From Salpingoeca rosetta (Eukaryota; Opisthokonta; Choanoflagellata; Craspedida; Salpingoecidae): a stretch of DNA of 10,000 nucleotides. Of this stretch, positions 1 to 8,416 are shown in pieces. The position numbers and the translations under genes are program-made. How positions within the stretch are numbered: position 1 is the stretch's first letter; every line of letters begins with the position of its first letter. The notes under the pieces were generated by a model, which was given only the letters and a program-made list of their open reading frames with translations, did not search any database and was not told where the DNA came from. The stretch covers positions 701,291 through 711,290 of the forward strand of contig NW_004754922.1 in NCBI RefSeq assembly GCF_000188695.1. The letters are read 5' to 3'.

Positions 1-40
1 ACACACACACACACATGCACATGCACATGCGCGCACGCAC
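1..40. repeat. CA/CG-rich microsatellite at the left edge, inside a PH-gene intron
   Basis: A short CA run followed by ATGCAC and GCGCAC variants. On the minus (coding) strand of the PH gene it reads as a donor (GTGCGTGCG) running straight into TG repeats. It is therefore the 5' end of the intron after the exon at 41-98 and continues off the window. Confidence 0.8.
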
Positions 41-938
<898 letters not shown>

Positions 939-1172
939 GGTCGTGTGTGTGTGTGTGTTGTGTTGTGTGCGTTTATGTTTTGTGTGATGAAGCGGGAACT
1001 GGGGATGGATGATGATGATGAGCTGGGTTCCTTGACTGCTTGTGCGTTTACTTCGAGTTACAATGTGACAACTTGGCTTTCCTGGAGGCCAAGAAGCGAG
1101 CAATACAACAACAACAGCACAAAGCTACTGGCGCTAGCTAGAGTCAGGGCATGGCACACGCACGCGTGGGCA

Positions 1173-2000
1173 CTATCTCTGGTGCGGATGGTGCGTTTGC
1201 TGGGGCGGAGAGAACGAGTCAAACAAGAGGGGAGGGAGGAGGATGGCAGCTGGGCCGGCCCAATGGGTCATGTAGCGCTGGTACTTGGTGGGCTTGGTGG
1301 GGTGGCGGTGGAAGAAGGCGGTGTACAGCCCCCTCTCGTGCGCGTCCTTGAAGAAGTCTGCCGTGGTCTTGTTCACGGCGAAGAGCCAGAGCTGGCAGGC
1401 AAGCAGAGCGCCGACGCCCGACAGCAACAGCAGCGCCGGCACAAACACCAGGCTGACGTGCGTGGCCTCTGTGCACGCTGGTACGGCGCCTGAAGGCTGG
1501 CCCAGGATGGGCTGCACCCAGCAGTGGAAGAAGGGCGGCCAGCTGACGTATGCGGCATAGGCCATGCCCGTGGTGGCGAGTGTGAGGAACTGGAAGAAGA
1601 GCCGGTAGTTGTGCTGGTACACGAGGTTCATGGTGAAGGGGCAGTAGTGGTCGAAGCCTTGCACACGCCTGCGCTTCAGGTCTTCCGGCGGCGGGCGAAT
1701 CAAGCAGCAGTGGGCGTAGTTGTCCAAGGTGAGCAGCCAGACGACGGTGATGAAGGTGGTGTGCAGCAGGCGCGCCATCTTCGTGTCGGCGACGCGTGGC
1801 AGAAAGATGATGTAGTAGTAGGCAATCGCGGCAATGCACACGGCAGCCACAATGCCAATCAAGGCCACAGACACGGTTCGCTGCGTTAACCGCCGCACGC
1901 TCCCACGCGCACCGGGCACCAGCGCAAGCACCAGGTCCACCAGCAGCGGCAGCTGCAGCACACCCACGCCGCCAATCAGCGCCCACACCACCCACGACAT
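1173..2000 (-). CDS. DHHC-family protein S-acyltransferase with DHYC active site and degenerate cysteine-rich domain
   Basis: A single uninterrupted frame of 275 residues, starting at ATG 2000-1998 (MSWVVWALIG) and ending at TAG. A longer in-frame start at 2054 exists but adds low-complexity residues; the 2000 start places the first membrane segment at the N terminus. Hydrophobic segments lie at about 5-28, 43-67, 78-95, 134-153 and 182-208. The signature is FDHYCPFTMNLVYQHNYRLF at about 116-135, matching FDHHCPWxxNCVGxxNxRxF. It carries the presumed acyl-accepting Cys120, with Tyr for the second His. After the fourth core membrane segment, NKTTADFF matches the TTxE region. The family transfers palmitate from acyl-CoA to protein cysteines in Golgi, ER or plasma membranes. 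What is odd: upstream of DHYC there is only HCCLIRPPPEDLKRRRVQG, so the usual zinc-binding HCxxCxxC block is missing (Arg where the third Cys should be), and NCVG is NLVY. The gene is head-to-head with the phosphatase gene. Catalytic activity is uncertain. Confidence 0.88.
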   Translation of the reverse strand: MSWVVWALIGGVGVLQLPLLVDLVLALVPGARGSVRRLTQRTVSVALIGIVAAVCIAAIAYYYIIFLPRVADTKMARLLHTTFITVVWLLTLDNYAHCCLIRPPPEDLKRRRVQGFDHYCPFTMNLVYQHNYRLFFQFLTLATTGMAYAAYVSWPPFFHCWVQPILGQPSGAVPACTEATHVSLVFVPALLLLSGVGALLACQLWLFAVNKTTADFFKDAHERGLYTAFFHRHPTKPTKYQRYMTHWAGPAAILLPPLLFDSFSPPQQTHHPHQR

Positions 2001-2153
2001 GGCTGGAAGTGGTGTTGGAGAGGTGTGTTGGAGAGAGAGTGAAAATACGCACACAAATCACACACACGAGCAGAGGAAGGACCACCACGACTTGCTTGCC
2101 TTGGTTTCTGCCGACAAGGCAAACGGCGTTGTGCTGTGCTGAGTGCGAGGACG
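2001..2153. promoter_or_regulatory. Short divergent intergenic region (shared promoter / 5' UTRs)
   Basis: Only 153 bases separate the start codons of the minus-strand acyltransferase and the plus-strand phosphatase, so both promoters and 5' UTRs must lie here unless unseen upstream exons exist. It holds a GA-rich stretch near 2030, a short CA run near 2060, and a perfect 8-bp inverted repeat TTGCCTTG (2096-2103) / CAAGGCAA (2115-2122) with an 11-base spacer. No TATA box is evident. Confidence 0.6.
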
Positions 2154-2411
2154 ATGGATGAAGATCAACCGCGTGATGTGCTGGCGGGGTGGTGCCCCAA
2201 GCCGCCCTGCAAAGTGAACGTGTCGGGCATCCAGACGTTTTTCACGGCGCTGCAGGCTGTTCGAGCCAAGCACGGTAAGTGCGCATGTGCGTGAATGTTT
2301 GTGTGGTGTGTGTGTCTGTGTGGTGTGTGTGTCTGTGTGTGTGTCTGTGTGTGTGTGTCTGTGTGTGTCTGTGTGTGTCTGTGTCTGTGTGTGCCTGTCT
2401 GTGTGTGTGTG

Positions 2412-2482
<71 letters not shown>

Positions 2483-4216
2483 GTTTGGTTCAATCAGTTC
2501 TCTCTGTTTGTGTGTACGTGTTTGCGCTCGCGCCACGACAAGCACCACGAACAGCCCTCAGTCTCACGCCTTCCCCTTTCCCATTCAACAGGCGACGTAC
2601 CCGAGGAACACGAACAAGCATTTACACGGTTTCGCATGGCCGTGACAAACGACACCACGGACGAGGAAGTGGAAACTGCGCGCGCAGCGTTACAGCACGC
2701 CCTTGAGCGGCTGGATCTCCCACACATCTCCACAGACGTGCAGCCCACCCCAGACATTGCCCGCCCATCCAATCTCGACGGTGTGTGTGTCTGTCTGTCT
2801 GTGTGTCTTTGTCTGTCTGTGTCTGTGTATGTGTCTGTGAGTGTGATTGTGTGTGTGTGGGTGGGTGTGTGGGTGGGTGTGTGGGTGGGTGTGTGAGTGG
2901 GTGTGTATTGCGCGTGTGCGTCTGTCTGTCTGTGTCTGTCTGTGTCTGTCTATCTGTGTGGCTGTGTGGCTGTGTGTCTGTGTATGAGTGTGTGTGTGTG
3001 TGCGTGCCTGTGTGTCTGTGTCTATGATTGTTTCATGCACTCACACGCTCTCTCTCTCACACACTCACACACACACACTCTCTCCCCCTCACACACACAC
3101 ACTCACACACACACACACTCTCTCTCTCTGTGACACACAAACACACACACACACACACACTCCATCTCTTTCTTTGTTCGCCGACGTGTGCGCTCCTGCG
3201 TGTCCCTCATGTGCTGTTGTAATCGTGGCCACTCACGTGCGGCACGGGTTTGTGTGCGACGTGCTCACCTGTGCCAGACTTCAGCGGGTTTACCGAGATG
3301 CAGCTGGTGGTGCCTGGGCTGTACATTGGCTCGTTTCACCCGGCGAGCAACAAGGACGTCTTGGAGGCGCAGGGCATCACCCACGTATGCTGCTGCGTTG
3401 GCGTGGACCCGTACTTCCCAGACGACTTTTTCTACAAGGTCTTGCCTGCCGATGACTCTCCAGAACAGGTGTGTATGTCTCTCTGTGTGTGTTTGTATGT
3501 GTGCGTGTCTGTGTGTGTGCGTGTGTGTCTGTCTGTCTGCGTGTCTGCATGTCTGCCTGTGTGTGCGTACCTCTGTATGTTCTGCCTACCTGTCTGCTTG
3601 CCTGTCTGCTTGCCTGTCTGCTTGCCTGCCTGCTTGCCTGCCTGTCTGCCAATCTGTCTGTGTTTGTCAAACACACACACACACATGTACACTAATTCTT
3701 GACCCTCGCTCGCCCGCTCTGTGCGTGCCCCTGCATGTCACGTGCGCAGGACATGTACCAGTACTTTGAAGACACATACAAGTTCATCCACGATGCCGTT
3801 TCGTCCGATGGCCGCGTCCTAGGTGTGAAGTGCACTCTAGTGGACGAGTGATCTCACTGCGGGTGCCGACACAAGCGTACTGAATGCACCAATCTGCCAT
3901 TCCCCGTCCCGCACCCCCACCCCCTCCCACACGAATGCGTAGCCCGCTCACAATGCAGGTCCCTCTGCCTTCTCATTGCCACGCTTCTTCCCCCCCCCCC
4001 CCTCCACTCCACTTCCAAACAGTGCATTGCGGAGCGGGCATTTCCAGGGCAGCGACGATTACGCTGGCGTACTTGCTGCGCTCCCTGCGCATGCCGTTGA
4101 ACGAGGCGTTCTCCCACCTGCACCACGTGCGCCCCGTCATCAGCCCCAACACCGGATTTGTGCGGCAGCTCCGCCGCCTCGAGGCCGAGCTGGGGCTCAA
4201 GGACTCGCCACAGTAG
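2154..4216 (+). CDS. Atypical dual-specificity phosphatase, STYX/DUSP19-like, catalytic Cys present
   Basis: Five exons: 2154-2274, 2592-2780, 3278-3468, 3750-3822 and 4023-4216 (TAG). All introns are GT-AG and phases chain correctly (1, 1, 0, 1) to give 255 residues. Residues 1-103 (MDEDQPRDVLAGW...) match nothing I recognise; much of it looks helical and charged. From about 110 the DUSP domain begins: EMQLVVPGLYIGSF, GITHVCCC, then FFYKVLPADDSPEQ with Asp163 aligned to the usual general acid. The sequence YFEDTYKFI follows, and the P-loop VHCGAGISRAA (His193, Cys194, Arg200) is completed across the last intron. RPVISPNTGFVRQL matches the C-terminal helix of small DUSPs. The EMQ...PGLYIG start resembles STYX, whose animal form is a pseudophosphatase with Gly for Cys; SRAA and the RPxIxPNxGF end also recall DUSP19. 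The protein therefore looks active on phosphoproteins, but the substrate is unknown. The first three introns are microsatellite-filled. Confidence 0.9.
2288..2481. repeat. (TG)n / TCTGTG followed by pure (TCTG)17 in phosphatase intron 1
   Basis: The intron 2275-2591 opens with GTAAGT and then TG and TGTC runs. From 2414 to 2481 there are 17 uninterrupted TCTG units. The 3' end of the intron (CCTTTCCCATTCAACAG) has a normal pyrimidine-rich acceptor. Confidence 0.97.
2781..3020 (+). repeat. TG / TCTG / GGGT repeats at the 5' end of phosphatase intron 2, with G-quadruplex candidate
   Basis: The donor GT at 2781 is itself the first unit of a GTGTGTGTGT run, so several GT donors are adjacent. At 2857-2905 a 12-bp unit (GTGGGTGGGTGT) repeats about four times. 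It supplies seven GGG runs, at 2859, 2863, 2871, 2875, 2883, 2887 and 2899. TCTG and TG variants continue to about 3020. Confidence 0.95.
3038..3161 (+). repeat. CA / CT-rich repeats in the 3' half of phosphatase intron 2
   Basis: Runs of CACA, CTCTCT and ACTCACAC fill about 120 bases of the same intron whose 5' half is TG-rich. The acceptor GTGCCAG|AC lies at 3277, about 115 bases further on. Confidence 0.95.
3469..3690 (+). repeat. TG repeats and 12-bp CCTGTCTGCTTG array in phosphatase intron 3
   Basis: After the donor GTGTGT come TG runs. Five 12-base units follow at 3589-3600, 3601-3612, 3613-3624, 3625-3636 and 3637-3648, the last two diverged (CCTGCC). A short CA run lies at about 3670-3686, nearer the acceptor CGCGCAG-type site at 3749. 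Confidence 0.95.
3990..4002 (+). repeat. C13 homopolymer, pyrimidine tract of phosphatase intron 4
   Basis: Thirteen consecutive C bases 20 bases upstream of the acceptor at 4021-4022, within a CT-rich stretch. It probably acts as the polypyrimidine tract. This intron (3823-4022) lacks dinucleotide repeats, unlike the other three. Confidence 0.8.
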
Positions 4217-4252
4217 AAGGGAAAACGGGAGCTGAGGGCACCGCTCTCGTGA

Positions 4253-4344
4253 TTGCGACTGTGGTTGTGAAAACTGTGGTTGCAACTATGGTTGCGACTG
4301 TGGTTGTGATTTGGTGGTTGTGGTTGTGGTTGTGGTTGTGGTTG
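4253..4344 (+). repeat. GTGGTT-type repeats in the phosphatase 3' UTR
   Basis: Degenerate copies of TGTGGTTGC/TGTGGTTGTGA from about 4253 sharpen into about five near-perfect GTGGTT units at 4316-4344. They start some 37 bases after the TAG. They are complementary to the CAACCAC-rich repeats in the eRF1 3' UTR (8204-8293). Confidence 0.9.
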
Positions 4345-4360
4345 ATCCTGTATGTTAAAC

Positions 4361-4521
<161 letters not shown>

Positions 4522-4590
4522 CACAAACACTCACTCACGACACGAAAAAAATACAGTCCACCAGACCTGGCCTGTTTTGTTTAAGATACC

Positions 4591-4596
4591 AATAAA
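4591..4596 (+). terminator. Candidate polyadenylation signal (AATAAA) of the phosphatase gene
   Basis: AATAAA in an AT-rich patch, 375 bases after the stop and 175 bases before the eRF1 start codon. It is the only canonical hexamer found between the two genes. Confidence 0.6.
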
Positions 4597-4764
4597 TTTT
4601 CCAAGCCCACAAGCAACCACGTGAACAGCACAACACACACGACACACCGCGCGCCCAGAGCACCATAACCCACGCACACCCTGCTGATATCGCCGAGGTT
4701 GACGTTCATCCATTCATTCCTTGTAACCCCCGCCTCTTTCAACTACCCCCCACAACACACAACC

Positions 4765-4774
4765 GCCACCATGG
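4765..4774 (+). promoter_or_regulatory. Optimal translation start context of eRF1
   Basis: The sequence is GCCACCATGG, a full match to the Kozak consensus. This fixes the eRF1 start, and the protein then aligns with known eRF1 from its first residues. The upstream 4600-4764 region must hold the promoter and 5' UTR; it is C-rich with CACACAAC runs and no clear TATA box. Confidence 0.85.
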
Positions 4775-5530
4775 GAGACGAACCAGATCATGGAGTTGAG
4801 ATGTGGAAGATCAAGAAGCTGATCAAGCAGCTCGAGGCCGCGAGAGGGTATGCATTGTGCATTGCCTGATATCTTCAATCACACACGCACATGCACATGA
4901 CGCTGTTAATGGTGGTGTCAGCGTTTCTTGGCACCAAACGCATGCGATCGTGCGTTGATGGCCGTCAAACCAACGCTGTGTTCGGCATCATCCCACCACC
5001 ATGCACTTGCGTTTCTCCCCTGGGCCACACATGCCGCTCCATCCTGTGCGCCCACTCACGTACGTTTTGTCGCTGGCTGTCGTTGTTCCTTTGCCTGGTC
5101 ATTGGTTTCGTTCGCACGTGTTGTTTGTGGGGCTCCCTGCGTGCAAACAGCAATGGCACCAGCATGATCTCCCTCATCATCCCTCCCAAGGACCAGATCC
5201 CGCGTGTGCAGAAGATGCTTGCGGATGAGTACGGCACAGCATCCAACATCAAGAGCCGAACGAACAGGTAAGGATTGCGGGTGAGGCAACACAGCAGGGC
5301 ACGTTGGCGATGGAGGCGAATGCGTCCGTGATGCTGTCCAGGGTGTTGTGTTTGTTGTCATTTTCATCCACCCTCTTTGATGCTGCTCACACACGCACAT
5401 GCACACGCACACCTCAGGTTGTCTGTGCTCGGCGCCATCACATCTGTGCAGCAGAGGTTGAAGCTGTATTCCAAGGGTAAGCAGGCAACCGTCTGTGATG
5501 TTCCTCAATTCGCGCGCGCTTTTGTGCGTG

Positions 5531-5570
<40 letters not shown>

Positions 5571-6424
5571 CGTGTGTATGTGTGTGGGTGCGTGCGTGCG
5601 TTGTTGCCTCCTTGCAGGGTAGCGCTTACGCGCTTGCTTGCATGCTTGCAGCGTTTCACACGCCAACGTGTACGCACTCGCAAACAACTCTTTCACGCAC
5701 GCTCACAATCTCCCTCCACTTCCTGCCAACACCCTGAACGAAACAAACCATTGCACGTGTGGCACGATTATAGTGCCCGACAACGGCCTGGTGGTGTACT
5801 GCGGCACCATTGTCACGGAGGAAGGCAAGGAGAAGAAGGTCAACATTGACTTTGAGCCCTTCAGGCCCATCAACACATCGCTGTACCTGTGCGACAACAA
5901 ATTCCACACAGAGGCGCTCTCCTCCTTGCTTGAGGACGACTACAAGTTTGGCTTCATTGTCATGGATGGCCACGGGTCCCTCTTTGGCACCCTCTGCGGC
6001 AACACCCGCGAAGTCCTGCACAAGTTCTCCGTCGACCTGCCCAAGAAGCACGGTGCGTGCAGATCATAGGGAAAATGCGCCGTGTGATGTGTGCATTTTG
6101 TGTGTGTGTGTGTGTGTTGTGTGTGTGCGCTCTGTACGTGTATGTGTGCATCTACGTGTTTGGACAGACAGTGGGTGCTGTGCTTTTCCTCGATACATGC
6201 TTGCTTGGAGCGGGCCTGCCGCCAGTTAACTTTTTTCGTTTTTTCGCGGTCTCACCCACCCCTTTCCCCTTTTGTACTGCAGGCCGCGGTGGTCAGTCTG
6301 CCGTTCGTTTCTCGCGTTTGCGCACGGAGAAGCGCCACAACTACGTGCGAAAGGTCGCCGAGGAGGCCGTCCGCCACTTTATCACAAACGACAAGGTCTC
6401 GCTCACCGTGTACTGTGCTCTGTG

Positions 6425-6478
<54 letters not shown>

Positions 6479-8189
6479 CACTGTCTTCGTTTGCTGTGAG
6501 CGCTTGTGTTTTAGTCCGCCCTGGTGCTCTGCATCCACACGCTGCGTCGCTCTTTTATCCACCATCTCACACGATCCAAACACTTGTGTGTGTGTGTGTG
6601 TGCACATGTCAGGTGAACGTCACGGGTCTTGTCCTCGCCGGTTCTGCCGACTTCAAGTCAGAGCTCAGCAAGTCAGACATGTTCGACCCTCGCCTGCAGG
6701 TAAAACACGCGTAATGCTGCGATGCACAAGCTTTACAAGCAAGAAAATGGGGTGCGAGAGTGTTTGTGTGTGTGAGTGTGCCACTTGGTAGCCCTGTCTC
6801 CCTCCTCCTCTTTTCATTCCGCTTCCCCTCATCACCACCCTCCCCCCCCCAACCCTTGTACCGTTCACCAGGCGAAAGTGATCAAGCTTGTTGATGTGTC
6901 GTACGGCGGAGAGAACGGATTCACGCAGGCGATTGACCTTGCGGCGGAGTCGCTGGCGGACGTCAAGTTTATCCAGGAGAAGCGCCTCATTGCGCAGTAC
7001 TTTGACGAGATTGCCCAGGACACGGGCAAATACTGCTTTGGCGTCGGCGACACCATCAAGGCCCTCGAGCTCGGTACCGCGTCACGTTCTTGCTTGTGTT
7101 GGTGTTCGTCTGTGTGTCTATGTGTATGTCTGTGTGCGTCTGTGTATCTCTCTCTCTCTGTGTGTGCGTCTGTGCATGTGTGCGTCTGTGTGTGTATGGG
7201 TGCGTGTGTGCGTGTGCGTGTACTATTTTTGTTTTGATGTTCCTTCGTGCTGCTCACAACTAACCAACACCCTCCAACATCCCCCGCCCCACCCATTTTC
7301 CATTCCATTCCGCGGACAGGTGCTGTTGAGAAGCTGATTGTGTGGGAGAACCTTGACGTGTCGCGGTTTGAGCTGAAGAACCCCTCCACAGAGGCCATCA
7401 CCGTCGTCCACCTCCGCCCAGACCAGGAGCAGGAGAAGTCGCACTTTGTCGACCCGGTGCGTGACCCGGGATACCATCCCATGATGTGTTTTCGGTTTGT
7501 CGCTCGGGCTTGTAGTTGAGAGAGGGATGGGTTGCGTTGGTGGGGCGAAGCGCAACGTGTACAACGTTTACAGCGTGTGTAACGTGTGCAACGTGTGCAA
7601 CGTGTACAACGTGTACAGCGTGTACAGCGTGTACAGCGTGTACAACGTGCGCTGGTTCATGCCACCACGTTACATACCTCCTGGCTAACACCACACTTCT
7701 CTTTTTCTTGCTTGTGCGTGTTGTATCGATGTGTGCGTGTGTGCACAGGACGGGACGGATCTTGAGATTGTGTCGAAGGAGCTGCTGATTGAGTGGTTCT
7801 CTGAGCACTACAAGGAGTACGGCACCTCCCTCGAGATTATCACAGACAAGTCCCAGGAGGGCTCCCAGTTCTGCAAGGGCTTTGGCGGCATTGGCGGTGC
7901 GTGGCGATTTGTGTGTGTGTGTGTGTGTGTGTGTGCGTTTGCTGCGAGTGGGTGGTGTGGTTATTTCTGCGTTTGCTGTGTGTGTATGTGTGCACTGTTT
8001 GTCTGCGTTTTCCGTGTTTGTTCACGTGGCTGCTTGTGCAACTGAACCGCTGCAAGTGCTTTCCATTCACGACCCCTCCCCCATTCCCCTTCCTTGCTGG
8101 CAGGCCTGCTTCGTTACCGCGTCGACTTCACCATGATGGAGTACGAGGGCGAGGACTATGACGACGAGGACCTCGACGGTTACTTCTAA
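4771..8189 (+). CDS. ETF1: Eukaryotic translation termination factor 1 (eRF1)
   Basis: Ten exons: 4771-4847, 5151-5267, 5418-5476, 5774-6052, 6283-6395, 6613-6699, 6872-7073, 7320-7456, 7749-7896 and 8104-8189 (TAA). Every border is GT-AG and the phases chain to 434 residues; human eRF1 has 437. The N domain has [16 protein letters not shown], the GTS motif (28-30), TASNIKS (55-61) and YLCDNKF (122-128), which read stop codons. The M domain has GRGGQSA with GGQ at 180-182, which triggers peptidyl-tRNA hydrolysis. The C domain (from about 274) binds eRF3 and includes [28 protein letters not shown] and the acidic tail [11 protein letters not shown]. The canonical motifs and use of TAA/TAG here argue for the standard genetic code. 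The protein acts in the cytosol with eRF3 at the ribosomal A site. Seven of its nine introns carry TG-type or other tandem repeats; intron 1 has only short CA-like runs. The frame stays open for 69 codons after the TAA. Confidence 0.98.
5523..5600 (+). repeat. (GT)n / GCGT microsatellite in eRF1 intron 3
   Basis: TG and TGCG units fill the middle of the 297-base intron 5477-5773. The acceptor (CACGATTATAG) has little pyrimidine, although CT-rich sequence occurs about 50-80 bases upstream. Confidence 0.95.
6099..6160 (+). repeat. (TG)n in eRF1 intron 4
   Basis: TG runs begin about 45 bases after the GTGCGT donor at 6053. The 3' part of this intron is T- and C-rich (TTTTTTCG, CCCTTTTGTACTGCAG), a conventional acceptor. 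Confidence 0.9.
6426..6477 (+). repeat. Pure (TG)26 in eRF1 intron 5
   Basis: About 52 bases of uninterrupted TG in the intron 6396-6612, 30 bases after the weak donor GTCTCG. A second short TG run lies at about 6586-6601, directly before the acceptor CACATGTCAG. Confidence 0.95.
7110..7222 (+). repeat. Compound TG / CTGTG / GCGTG repeats in eRF1 intron 7
   Basis: The intron 7074-7319 is filled 5' by TG and TCTG variants, then ends in a C-rich pyrimidine stretch and the acceptor GCGGACAG. Confidence 0.9.
7554..7652 (+). repeat. 9-bp minisatellite (AACGTGTAC / AGCGTGTAC) x11 in eRF1 intron 8
   Basis: Eleven consecutive 9-base units from 7554 to 7652. Variation is confined mainly to position 2 (A/G) and positions 7-9 (TAC, TGC, TGT, CGC). 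The period of nine keeps one frame open, but the intron (7457-7748) has an in-frame TGA near 7518-7520 when read through from the preceding exon, so the array is not translated as part of eRF1. Confidence 0.95.
7910..7935 (+). repeat. (TG)13 in eRF1 intron 9
   Basis: A short pure TG run 13 bases after the GTGCGT donor at 7897. The acceptor end is C- and T-rich (CCCCATTCCCCTTCCTTGCTGGCAG). Confidence 0.93.
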
Positions 8190-8203
8190 GCTCCCAAACC
8201 CAG

Positions 8204-8293
8204 CCACCGCAACCACACCCACCGCAACCACACCCACCGCAACCACGGCCACCGTAGCAATAGCCACCGCAACGCCAACCACAGCAACCACTG
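8204..8293 (+). repeat. 15-bp minisatellite (CCACCGCAACCACAC) x6 just after the eRF1 stop codon
   Basis: Six 15-base units: 8204-8218, 8219-8233, 8234-8248, 8249-8263, 8264-8278 and 8279-8293. The first two are identical and later ones diverge. It starts 15 bases after the TAA. As 15 is a multiple of three, all frames across it stay open; in the eRF1 frame it would read as His-Arg-Asn-His-Thr repeats. Confidence 0.93.
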
Positions 8294-8359
8294 CAATTAC
8301 ACCCACGTCAACCAGCCCCTCTCCCCGCTTTGCACACGCAACTTTGCATCACTACCTCG

Positions 8360-8416
8360 TGTCCGACATTGTGTGGTGAAGGAAAGTGAGGCTGACTGAC
8401 TGATTGTTGTCGGACA
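8360..8416 (+). other. Imperfectly spaced stem (TGTCCGACA / TGTCGGACA) in the eRF1 3' flank
   Basis: The two 9-base arms at 8360-8368 and 8408-8416 are exact reverse complements, with a 39-base loop. Each arm is followed by TTGTG, so they are also near-perfect direct repeats. Confidence 0.6.

Noticed and set aside
1219..2088. Second long minus-strand frame (289 codons) overlapping the acyltransferase
   Set aside because: Ala/Arg/His/Pro-rich composition typical of an off-frame reading of a GC-rich gene; the other frame carries membrane segments and the DHYC motif.
4698..4708. TTGACGTTCAT as a CRE/ATF-like promoter site for eRF1
   Set aside because: Partial match only and a short motif expected by chance; no supporting context.
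6057..6791. 244-codon plus-strand frame spanning eRF1 introns 4 to 6
   Set aside because: It contains eRF1 exon 5 in frame but runs through TG repeats; splicing restores the conserved protein on both sides.
7497..7688. Plus-strand frame with Asn-Val-Tyr repeats in eRF1 intron 8
   Set aside because: It reflects the 9-bp array; reading from the preceding exon meets a stop before it, and the eRF1 alignment continues cleanly across the spliced junction.
7554..8293. Short tandem arrays considered as a CRISPR
   Set aside because: Units of 9 and 15 bases are contiguous with no spacers, in a eukaryotic intron and 3' UTR.
8067..8306. Val/Ala-rich hydrophobic frame on the minus strand after the eRF1 stop
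   Set aside because: Produced by the 15-bp minisatellite and the antisense of the last eRF1 exon; no start context or conservation that I can see.
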